This document shows positions 44,503-52,500 of a stretch of 55,555 nucleotides of DNA, one piece after another (position 1 is the first letter of the stretch; each line of letters starts with the position of its first letter). The notes beneath the pieces were generated by a model that ran no database searches, had not been told where the DNA came from, and saw only the letters and a list, made by a program, of their open reading frames with translations. This DNA comes from Clostridia bacterium. GTDB taxonomy: Bacteria; Bacillota; Clostridia; Oscillospirales; CAG-382. The DNA lies in contig JAFXEB010000021.1 in NCBI GenBank assembly GCA_017521025.1, forward strand, positions 1 through 55,555, read 5' to 3'. The position numbers and the translations under genes were made by a program.

Positions 44503-45462
44503 ATGGAGATAAACGGATACGAGCTGAAAAACCGATTGATGCTTGCGCCTATGGCAGGGGTCACAGACAGCGCCTTCCGTCGGCTGTGCGCCCACTACGG
44601 CGCAGATTACTGCGTGACGGAGATGGTGTCTGCCAAGGCGGTGTGCTACGGGGACAAGAAGACGGACAGCATAGCACGCCCCGCCGAGGGCGAGCAGGTC
44701 GCCATACAGATATTTGGGAGCGAGCCTTACTATATGGCTAAGGCGGCTGAGATGCTGGTGAAGAAATACCGCCCCCTTGCAATAGACATAAATATGGGGT
44801 GCCCCGTGCCCAAGTGCGTGAAGAGCGGCGAGGGCAGTGCGCTGATGAAGGACCCTGAGCTGTGCCGCAGGATAGTGGCGGAGGTAAAGGACGCTATAGA
44901 CCTGCCCGTGGGCGTAAAGATGCGCACGGGCTTTGATGATGCCCACAAAAACGCCCTTACCGTAGCGCAGGCGGTAGAGAATGCAGGCGCCGCCTATGTC
45001 TGCCTCCACGGCAGGACGAGGGCGCAGATGTATTCGGGTAGCGCCGAAAGGGAGACGCTTAAGCTCCTTAAGGGCAGTCTCGCCATCCCCCTTATCGGGA
45101 ACGGCGACATAAGATGCGCCGAGGACGCCCTCAGTATGCTTGAGGAAACGGGTTGTGATGCCGTTGCCGTGGGCAGAGGCGCTATGGGCAGACCTTGGCT
45201 CTTTTCGGAGATAGCCGCCGCCCTCAGGGGTGAGCCCTATGCACCTCCCTCCGACGGGGAGAAGCGTGCCGCCGTGGTAAGGCATATAAAAGATGCCGTT
45301 GCCGCCAAGGGGGCGGTAGTGGCTGTGCTGGAGCTGAGGAAGCATCTGGCGTGGTACTCCAAGGGGCAGTACGGCTCGGCAGAGCTGAGAGGACGCATAA
45401 ATTCCATTGCCACGGAAAAGGATGCACTTGCCGTAGCCGAGGAGCTGTTTTGTCAGGGGTAG
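44503..45462 (+). CDS. dusB: tRNA-dihydrouridine synthase B
   Basis: 319 aa FMN-dependent TIM barrel. LAPMAGVTDSAFRRLCAHYG at the start, catalytic Cys in INMGCPVPKCVKSGEG, and GVKMRTGFDD, HGRTRAQMYSG, GNGDI and GRGAMGRPW. It reduces uridine to dihydrouridine in the tRNA D-loop. ATG 44503 follows GAAGGA, 10 nt after the recG stop. Last gene of the operon; I found no clear terminator in the 55 nt before the tRNA promoter. Confidence 0.94.
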   Translation: MEINGYELKNRLMLAPMAGVTDSAFRRLCAHYGADYCVTEMVSAKAVCYGDKKTDSIARPAEGEQVAIQIFGSEPYYMAKAAEMLVKKYRPLAIDINMGCPVPKCVKSGEGSALMKDPELCRRIVAEVKDAIDLPVGVKMRTGFDDAHKNALTVAQAVENAGAAYVCLHGRTRAQMYSGSAERETLKLLKGSLAIPLIGNGDIRCAEDALSMLEETGCDAVAVGRGAMGRPWLFSEIAAALRGEPYAPPSDGEKRAAVVRHIKDAVAAKGAVVAVLELRKHLAWYSKGQYGSAELRGRINSIATEKDALAVAEELFCQG

Positions 45463-45516
45463 ATGGTTTTTTACGATAAAAAGGAATAAATTAAGACAAA
45501 ACACAAAAAATAGGTA

Positions 45517-45545
45517 TTGACAAACGACGCTTTTGCTGTTATAAT
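45517..45545 (+). promoter_or_regulatory. Promoter for the two tRNA genes
   Basis: TTGACA (45517-45522), a 17-bp spacer and a perfect TATAAT (45540-45545), 28 bp before tRNA-Met, as is usual for strong stable-RNA promoters. Confidence 0.9.
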
Positions 45546-45573
45546 ACTTGGGCGGTCGAGGGTTTTCTTCTAT

Positions 45574-45650
45574 GGCGGAATAGCTCAGTTGGCTAGAGCA
45601 TCCGGTTCATACCCGGCAGGTCGTTGGTTCAAATCCGACTTCCGCTACCA
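45574..45650 (+). tRNA. tRNA-Met (CAU)
   Basis: 77 nt including an encoded CCA. Folds as acceptor GGCGGAA/TTCCGCT, D-arm GCTC...GAGC, anticodon stem TCCGG/CCGGC with loop TTCATAC (anticodon CAT at 45608-45610) and T-arm GTTGG TTCAAAT CCGAC. The G1-U72 pair is usual for elongator tRNA-Met. The outermost anticodon-stem pair is T-C, a mismatch. The sequence fits elongator Met better than initiator or Ile2. Confidence 0.92.
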
Positions 45651-45667
45651 AAAGCCCTCGCTGACAT

Positions 45668-45742
45668 GGCCCGTTGGTCAAGCGGTTAAGACACCGCCCT
45701 TTCACGGCGGTAACAGGAGTTCGATTCTCCTACGGGTCACCA
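45668..45742 (+). tRNA. tRNA-Glu (UUC)
   Basis: 75 nt with encoded CCA. Acceptor GGCCCGT/ACGGGTC, anticodon stem CCGCC/GGCGG around loop CTTTCAC (anticodon TTC), T-loop TTCGATT. Separated from tRNA-Met by 17 nt and sharing its promoter. Confidence 0.95.
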
Positions 45743-45775
45743 AAAAATCCTCCGAACAAGTTCGGAGGATTTTTT
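45743..45775 (+). terminator. Terminator of the tRNA operon
   Basis: Stem ATCCTCCGAAC / GTTCGGAGGAT with a 2-nt loop, flanked by A- and T-runs; starts directly after the CCA of tRNA-Glu. Confidence 0.9.
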
Positions 45776-45779
45776 ACTT

Positions 45780-46095
45780 ATTACCTCTTACCTATTCACT
45801 ATTCACTAAATAAAGTAATAGGCAATAGTGAAGAAGGAAGAAGTGAGGAAGCTTTTTCTGCGAAAAAGCTCAGTTTGTCAAGAAAGCACTTGCATTGCGA
45901 GACTTCTGATAAGGAAGTCTCGCAGTTTTATTCGCCGAATTACATTCAGCGAGTGATATTGCTACGCAGTGATATTATGCTTCGCATAGTTATATTGCCT
46001 TCGGCAGTTTAGGGCGAATAAAATAACACTGAAGCCGATAGGCTTCAATAACACTATTGCTTTGCAATAATATCACTCCGAAAAAGTCGGAATAA
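45780..46095. repeat. AT-rich repeat tract with GTGATAT-linked hairpins
   Basis: First part (45780-45835) has TATTCACTATTCAC and its inverted forms. Then hairpins AGCTTTTTC/GAAAAAGCT (45850-45869) and GCGAGACTTC/GAAGTCTCGC (about 45897-45923). From 45926 an outer pair TTTTATTCGCC/GGCGAATAAAA encloses mini-hairpins TGC-TAC-GCA, TATGC-TTC-GCATA and TGCC-TTC-GGCA, each preceded by GTGATAT or GTTATAT. Further right GAAGCC/GGCTTC, TATTGC/GCAATA and TCCGA/TCGGA are linked by AACAC or ATATCAC, the inverted linker. No gene seen from 45776 to 46225. Confidence 0.75.
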
Positions 46096-46225
46096 AACTT
46101 AAATAATATAAACTGTTATGATATAATGGGTTTGGGCATAGCCCAATAAAGCATTTGTACAGACAAATGCGATGCTGGTACTAAATCAGTTCGACAAATA
46201 AGAATTTGACGAAGGAGATATCTCT

Positions 46226-46624
46226 ATGAAAAAGAAATTGTATTATGTAATACCTTTTGTAGCCGTTCCGCTATTGTTGCTACTCTGCGAGTTGCTTAAC
46301 AATGCAAAGCTACTACAAATGTCCCCTTACATACTTGGTACTTTGCTTTTGCTTTTTTCTTTGGCCATGGGCTTTTTCTCTACCACCCACAGAACTTTTG
46401 ATTATTTGCTAACCGCAATTATGCCCATATCGCTGTTCTGTTGTATGTTTATTGCTGGATTTTTGGATAAAAGCGACTTAGAAACCCGATTCCATCTATA
46501 TAAAGCAGTTAATGCTGCATTCCAGCCTATTGCACTGCAATTATATTTTCTTATGGCAATCGCGACTTTCTTGGCTTCCTTTAAGTCTTTTAAAAATATT
46601 AAGGGCCGAATTTCAAAACGATAA
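46226..46624 (+). CDS. Small membrane protein of unknown function
   Basis: 132 aa with four predicted membrane helices: LYYVIPFVAVPLLLLLCELL, ILGTLLLLFSLAMGFFS, YLLTAIMPISLFCCMFIAGF and ALQLYFLMAIATFLASF. Basic C-terminus (KNIKGRISKR). A good ribosome site GAAGGAGATATC precedes the ATG. Codon use is AT-rich and unlike the chromosomal genes on either side, and it stands in the repeat-rich islet after the tRNAs, which suggests acquisition. I do not recognise a family. Confidence 0.7.
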   Translation: MKKKLYYVIPFVAVPLLLLLCELLNNAKLLQMSPYILGTLLLLFSLAMGFFSTTHRTFDYLLTAIMPISLFCCMFIAGFLDKSDLETRFHLYKAVNAAFQPIALQLYFLMAIATFLASFKSFKNIKGRISKR

Positions 46625-46644
46625 ATTCCAATTTATCGAACAGA

Positions 46645-46680
46645 AAAACTCCGACAGTTCTAAATTCTGTCGGAGTTTTA
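46645..46680 (+). terminator. Terminator of the small membrane protein gene
   Basis: 13-bp stem AAAACTCCGACAG / CTGTCGGAGTTTT with a 9-nt to 10-nt loop, running into TTTTATTA; 20 nt after the stop codon. Confidence 0.85.
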
Positions 46681-46830
46681 TTATCCTTATGCGAAGTAGC
46701 CTTTTGCAGGTGCTTTCTTCTTTGTCCGCCCTTACGGGTGGGCAAAAGCATCTTCACACCGATCACAAGCAATACGCCCACGAAGTCGACGGCGATTTTC
46801 TTGGCTTTTTGTATTATTCGGCACCGGGCA

Positions 46831-46859
46831 TTGACAAATAACGCCTTATATGTTAAAAT
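46831..46859 (+). promoter_or_regulatory. Promoter for the TraB lipoprotein gene
   Basis: TTGACA (46831-46836), a 17-bp spacer and TAAAAT (46854-46859), 40 bp before the ATG at 46899; GAGAGGAG is the ribosome site. Confidence 0.75.
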
Positions 46860-46898
46860 GTTTATGCTGTTAAACGACAGCAGAGAGGAGATATCGAT

Positions 46899-49343
46899 AT
46901 GAAGCTTTATACGAGAATACTTGCGTGCCTGATGGCCCTTGCTATGCTTGTAAGCCTTGGAGCCTGCAAGAGCGGCGACGACGGCAACAGCTCCGTCCTT
47001 TCTGTAAGCGAGGAGGAATCGAGTGAAAGCGCAGAGCTTTCCGAAAGCTCTGAAAGCTCTGAAAGCTCCGAGGAGTCGGAGGAGGATCCCGCCGCCCTTG
47101 CTATAACCGACTACGAAAACAGCGTAAAGGACTTTGAGGCCGCAGATAAGCTGGGCGTTACCGTAAGATTAAGGCGGCGCGTCAAATTCGGTCCCGACGA
47201 GACGTCCATCAGCCAAACCGCTACCGCCGTGTACTTTGATATGCAAAGCGATGCTCCCCTTGCGGAGATCAAAACCTCAACCGCCTATGAAGTTATTAGG
47301 ACCGTTCTTCTGGATGAATACGAAATGTATGACGGCAACGGCGTGTACTACTTTTTTGATGACTTCATGGTTTATGATGATGAGCCTGACACCTATTTTT
47401 ACGAAGACAAGAGCTTTGAGGATTTTCGTGCGGCAAAGGTGCCCTTTGGCGCAATAGACCCCGCCCTTTACGCGGAAAAGACTATGTCTGAGGACGGCCG
47501 TCTCGTTTTCTCCGCCCCTACGGGTATAGAAAGCTGGGTAGCACCCGAGTACGCCACCCCGGAGGAAGTTCAGGCAAAGGTGCATTTTGACGGTGAAGGC
47601 AAGGTAAAGAAGATAATTTACAATGCGACCTACAACCGTGGCTCCGTTTGCTATAAGGACGAGTTTACTATAGACTACACCGTGCCCGAGGACAGCAAAA
47701 GGCCCGTCGCTCCCGACGTCAAGGAGCACACCGTTGAAAAAGTAGGTGACTTGGAGGTTCTGAGTTTTTCCTTGCACGGACTGTACCGCGCTCAAACTCT
47801 TACACATTTTAATATTGAGTCCTCAGATTTGGCGATTTCTCAGGCAGGGGGTGCCGTCTGCGAGTACCGCTACGACTCAAAGGGCTGGGGCGAAAAGGAC
47901 GATAACTACGTTGCAAAAGCGTCCTCAGATATTATCTGTTTGTATTACGACGGCTCTTCTGAGGTCACAACCATTGAAGAGGAATACGAAAACGGTGTTC
48001 TTAACACAACAATAAATGGCAAAACGGAAGTCGGTTTTTCGTCCTCTAAGCTGGTCATTGATAATCTTTATCTCAGATCCAACATCTCTATCCCGCGCTT
48101 TGCACACTTGAAGGATATCGAGGTAAGCGACCTGGGCAGCCATTATTACGTTGAGTACACGCTGTATAATTCCGCAGGCGAGGACTACAAGGATTACGTA
48201 TGCGACGGTTTATTCAGTGACGAGAGTTACCTTGACAAAAAGGCCGATAACTATACTACCCAAAGTGTCGGCGGTTATTTTACCGTGGACAAGGACACGG
48301 GTATGATGAACTCTATGAGCACAAGCTTTTTGGGCTCTCATACTATAGAGGGTTATCCCTTCGTTATAAGTCTGGTGTCTCACGCCAGCATCAGCGTAGC
48401 AGATCCCACCACCTACGAGAGCATAACCGGTGAGCTGCCCGAAGAGGGCTTTGCAGAGCCCGAGGAGAAGCCTACCCCTCTGTTTTACGAGGTGACCTCC
48501 CCCGACGGCGGCAAGATGTATATGCTTGGCACCATACATATCGGTGACAACGCCACAGCCCATCTTCCCAAGGAGATATACGACGCCCTTGACGGTGCGG
48601 ACGCCTTGGCTGTAGAGATGGACACGCTCGCCTTTGAGGAAAGGCTTGAAAAGGACGAAAAGTTTGCCGGAAAGATATCCGAGTCCTATTATTACGAGGA
48701 CGGCAGTACCATAGTCAACCACATAGACGAAAAGCTTTACGACAGGGCAATTAAGGTGATGACCGCCGCAGGCATAAGTCAAACCTTGTCAGAAAGGCTT
48801 AACGCCGCCACCTGGAGCAGTCTGATAGACGAGATATGCACGGATTTTTGCACCGATTATTCAAGCGAATACGGCGTTGACATCCGCCTTATAAGATATG
48901 CAAAGGAAAAAGGCGTAAAGGTTATAGACGTAGAAGACCCCGTAGCCCACGCAACCCTGTTCAACAATCTCTCCGATATCACCCAAGAGTATATGCTTGC
49001 AGGCTCCGTGGAATACGACAGGATCTTATACAATGCACAAACCAAGGAATTGTATGAAATGTGGTGCAAGGGTGACGAAGCCGCCCTTAGAGAGCACGTT
49101 AAGGAAAGCCTCGTTTTAGGAGAGGACGCAAGCGAGGAAGAGATAGCGGCGTGGGAGGAATACTGCAAGGCGCTTTCTACCGACCGTGACGCGCTGATGC
49201 TTGAAAAGGCCAAGGAATATATGGCCGACGGGGAGACGGTGTTCTTTGCCGTAGGTCTTGCCCACGTTCTGGGCGAAACGGGTCTGCTGGACGCGCTCCG
49301 TGCTGAAGGCTACACGGTTACCCAAATAGAATACGGTGAATAA
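46899..49343 (+). CDS. Lipoprotein with C-terminal TraB/GumN domain
   Basis: 814 aa. Lipobox SLGAC near residue 23, Ser/Glu-rich linker (about 30-65, repeated SES units), a long beta-rich region (about 70-520) of no family I recognise, then a TraB/GumN domain (PF01963) from about 525. The domain shows its paired motifs MLGTIHIGD near the start and FFAVGLAHVLGETGLLDAL near the end, and EMDTLAFEERL in between. TraB-fold proteins are proposed metal-dependent proteases related to Tiki; few are characterised. It is secreted and lipid-anchored. The size is more than double that of a plain TraB protein because of the N-terminal extension. Single-gene unit with its own promoter and terminator. Confidence 0.85.
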   Translation: MKLYTRILACLMALAMLVSLGACKSGDDGNSSVLSVSEEESSESAELSESSESSESSEESEEDPAALAITDYENSVKDFEAADKLGVTVRLRRRVKFGPDETSISQTATAVYFDMQSDAPLAEIKTSTAYEVIRTVLLDEYEMYDGNGVYYFFDDFMVYDDEPDTYFYEDKSFEDFRAAKVPFGAIDPALYAEKTMSEDGRLVFSAPTGIESWVAPEYATPEEVQAKVHFDGEGKVKKIIYNATYNRGSVCYKDEFTIDYTVPEDSKRPVAPDVKEHTVEKVGDLEVLSFSLHGLYRAQTLTHFNIESSDLAISQAGGAVCEYRYDSKGWGEKDDNYVAKASSDIICLYYDGSSEVTTIEEEYENGVLNTTINGKTEVGFSSSKLVIDNLYLRSNISIPRFAHLKDIEVSDLGSHYYVEYTLYNSAGEDYKDYVCDGLFSDESYLDKKADNYTTQSVGGYFTVDKDTGMMNSMSTSFLGSHTIEGYPFVISLVSHASISVADPTTYESITGELPEEGFAEPEEKPTPLFYEVTSPDGGKMYMLGTIHIGDNATAHLPKEIYDALDGADALAVEMDTLAFEERLEKDEKFAGKISESYYYEDGSTIVNHIDEKLYDRAIKVMTAAGISQTLSERLNAATWSSLIDEICTDFCTDYSSEYGVDIRLIRYAKEKGVKVIDVEDPVAHATLFNNLSDITQEYMLAGSVEYDRILYNAQTKELYEMWCKGDEAALREHVKESLVLGEDASEEEIAAWEEYCKALSTDRDALMLEKAKEYMADGETVFFAVGLAHVLGETGLLDALRAEGYTVTQIEYGE

Positions 49344-49349
49344 ATATTT

Positions 49350-49389
49350 GGGCTGTAAAGAAGCTTACGTTTCTTTACAGCCCTTTTTT
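49350..49389 (+). terminator. Terminator of the TraB lipoprotein gene
   Basis: Stem GGGCTGTAAAGAA / TTCTTTACAGCCC with loop, then TTTTTT; 7 nt after the stop. Confidence 0.92.
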
Positions 49390-49466
49390 GTGCCATATTT
49401 TACTGAGCAATGTGCACAAAAGAAACAAAATAATTTGTGTAAATTGCTATGTTTCGCACAAAAGCA

Positions 49467-49495
49467 TTGCAATTTTATAAACGCTGTGCTAATAT
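49467..49495 (+). promoter_or_regulatory. Possible promoter for the dockerin protein gene
   Basis: TTGCAA (49467-49472), a 17-bp spacer and TAATAT (49490-49495), 47 bp before the ATG. A second TATAAT at 49501-49506 lacks a good -35. Confidence 0.5.
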
Positions 49496-49542
49496 TCCCT
49501 TATAATTATTAAAGAAATTATATTATATAAAGGGGCTTGCTT

Positions 49543-52500
49543 ATGAAAACTATCAAAAAAGGCTTATCCGTTATTATGGCGTTACTGCTTTTGCTGCCCT
49601 TGCTTCCCGCAGGGGTAACTGACAGCGCCGATGCGGCAGGGCTTGCCGCAGGTACCGTTGTGTACTACGAAGATTTTAACTATGCGGACAACTCCACCAA
49701 GTCCTCGGTGCTTTCCACCCTTGGTTGGAAGACCGCTACGGGTCTCAGGGCTAATCAGACCAACTACTCCATCACGGGGGGCAGGCTGCTTTGCGACAGC
49801 GTTACGAGCAGTGCCACGGGTGACTCCTACGTTACCGTGCTGAATGACACCCAGATGAGCGAGGTAGTTCAGGGGGACTACACCATCTCCTACAAGCTGA
49901 CCTACGTTGAGGCCAACAGCTACACCCGCTATAGCTGTCTTATATACAACTACAACGGGTACAAGAGCTATAACTCCGTTCACCTGCGCATAGCAGGCTA
50001 CGGCAACAATCAGGTGCGCACCGCTCCCAAGTGGTATACCTATGATTCCAGCTCAAGCAGCTACTATCTGGCGGCTACGGGCACCTCCTCTCTCTCCTAC
50101 AAGCTTTTCGGCGTGCAGGCGGCATCCGCCAACGCCACCACCAACACAAACTATCCTTTGGTAGGCAAGGAGCTTACGGTAAGGATAGCAGTGGATAAGG
50201 ACGCAGGCCCCACCGTTTACGTTAACGGCACCAAGGTGTCTACCCCTACCACCACCTATAAGGAGCTGTTCCTTTCCACCCAGTCCTACGCCTCTGCCAT
50301 CGCACTCAAGACCTCTCAGGGCACCAAGGCGTATATGGATGACTTTATGGTATACACGGGTCTTGGCGCAATACCCAGCGTTAAGAAGTCTGACGTTAAC
50401 TATACCTTCCCCACCGACGATGCCAAGGCTACCGATATCAAGGTTATGACCTTCAACACCCTGTTCAGCGACCAGGATGCTGACGTTTTCGGCAACGGCA
50501 TAACCCGTACCTACCATATGGCAAACGTAGTCACAGGCTACCGCCCCGACATAGTAGGCTTTCAGGAGCGTAACGCCAAGAATCTGTCAGGCATGACCAC
50601 CCTTATCACCGACAACGGCGGCTATGCGGCGGCAGACAACTACAGGACAGACACTACCTCCTCGGTAGTTACCTACACCCCCATACTGTATAACACAAAC
50701 CGCTTTACCCTTGTAGCTAATGACGCTACCAACAATAACAAGGCCCACGGCTCGCTCCTTTTTGACAAGAGCTATAACGTAAAGGACCTTACCGCTGCCG
50801 AGCGTAAGACCTTTGCAGGCACAAAGTGTCTCGCTTGGGCAGTGCTGAAGGATAAGAAGACGGGGGGCTACGTGCTGGCGCTGAACGCCCACTTTGCTCT
50901 TAACACCTCCTCTTATACCAACTACACCGACGCAGAAGCTCTTGAGGCACGCCTTTCCAACGCCGCACAGGGCATAGAGATAATGAAGGAGCTGTACGGC
51001 TACTACGGCGTTATGCCCACCTTCTTTACGGGCGACTTCAATATGAGGTTTTATGACCCCGCCTACAAGAGCCTTTCCGAGTATTTTGAAAGCTCTATTT
51101 ACGGCACGGAGTCTGCTATAAGATACGAGTATTCCATGAACAAGGTCACGGGCTATGACTTTACCCGTGCCCCCAACGCACCTATAGACCATATCTTCTA
51201 TACCGACGAGTCTATGGTTGCAAAGTCCTACTACGTAGGCAACAAGAACCCAGAGTCTATGATCGCCTCCGACCACCTGCCCGTTATGGCGACCTTCGGC
51301 TACGCCGCTGTTGAGGCGCCCACCTATTCCCACGTTACAGATATGTATTCGGGCATCCAGCACGTCACTATTGACGGTGAGGGCACCGTATACTACACCA
51401 CCGATGACAGCGACCCCAAGGACTCCCCCACCCGCAAGCTTTACGGTGAGGCTATCTCCGTAAGCGATGACACCGTAATCAAGAGCCGTGCTCTTGTAAA
51501 CGGCGTATACAGCGACATAAGCAGAGTGGCGCTGTTCTACAAGACCCCCATCTATATAACCGAGGTCATCAAGAACGCACCCGGCACCGACCATACCGAG
51601 GGCTTTGAGATATACAACGCCTCTGAGTTCGACCTGTATCTCAGCGATTTCTATCTGTGGAGCTACAGCAACGCAACCGAGAGCACCTGCCTTTCCGTGG
51701 CAGACTCCAGCGTTGAGAGCCAGCTTCCCATGGCACACCACAGCCAGAACTATATACTGCCCGCAGGCGAGATAGGCTTCTGCCCCTTTGTTTTCGGCGA
51801 GCACTATCTTACCAAGGACACTATAGGGAGCGGCAACAGCCAGTACCTTGTAACTCTGAACGAGGACGGCACCGAGGTCACCTATCACCGTGACCGCTTT
51901 GCCGCCGCCCTTGCCTACAACGGCTCGGGCACCATCCCCGCAGACCGCATCTTCCCCATAGACAGAACTGCAAGGAGCATCGGCTACACCGATAGCGGCA
52001 CTGCCGTAAGGAGACTTGACTACTACAACTCCACCGACGGCTCTGCAAACGATATATCCCGCAGCTTCAATCTGGGCAACAGCACCTATTCAAGGCTGTA
52101 CATCACCTTTGCCCACGCACAGTCTGTTGCAGACGCCATCTGTATATGCAATATGGACTCCACCGACGGCGGCATCACCACCACCAACGGCACCACCTCC
52201 GTTCAGGCAGGTGCACACAGCTTTGTTCCCTCCTCTACCAAGACCATGGTTACCGACGCCTTCACTAAGGATGCATACACAGTCGGTAGCTTCACCGCCT
52301 CGCAGAAGACGGCGTTTGCCGCCCTCGCCGCAGAGCGCAGGGGCGAGACGGGCACCGCTATATATGACGCCGCCGACTTTGCGGCTATGAGTGCAAGCGG
52401 CAGCTACTACCTTGCCGCAGATATCACTCTCTCCGCCACCTACACCACCGTATTTAAGGGCACTCTTGACGGCAGAGGCCATACCGTTACCACAAGCGTG

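Noticed and set aside
46599..46781. Short minus-strand frame with a hydrophobic start and lysine-rich tail
   Set aside because: It runs through the terminator of the plus-strand gene, has no ribosome site, and its end is encoded by the hairpin. It may be a remnant, but I cannot support it as a gene.
45743..46900. Integration site duplicate of the tRNA-Glu 3' end
   Set aside because: I looked for the terminal TCCTACGGGTCACCA downstream and did not find it, so a tRNA-targeted element is not supported.
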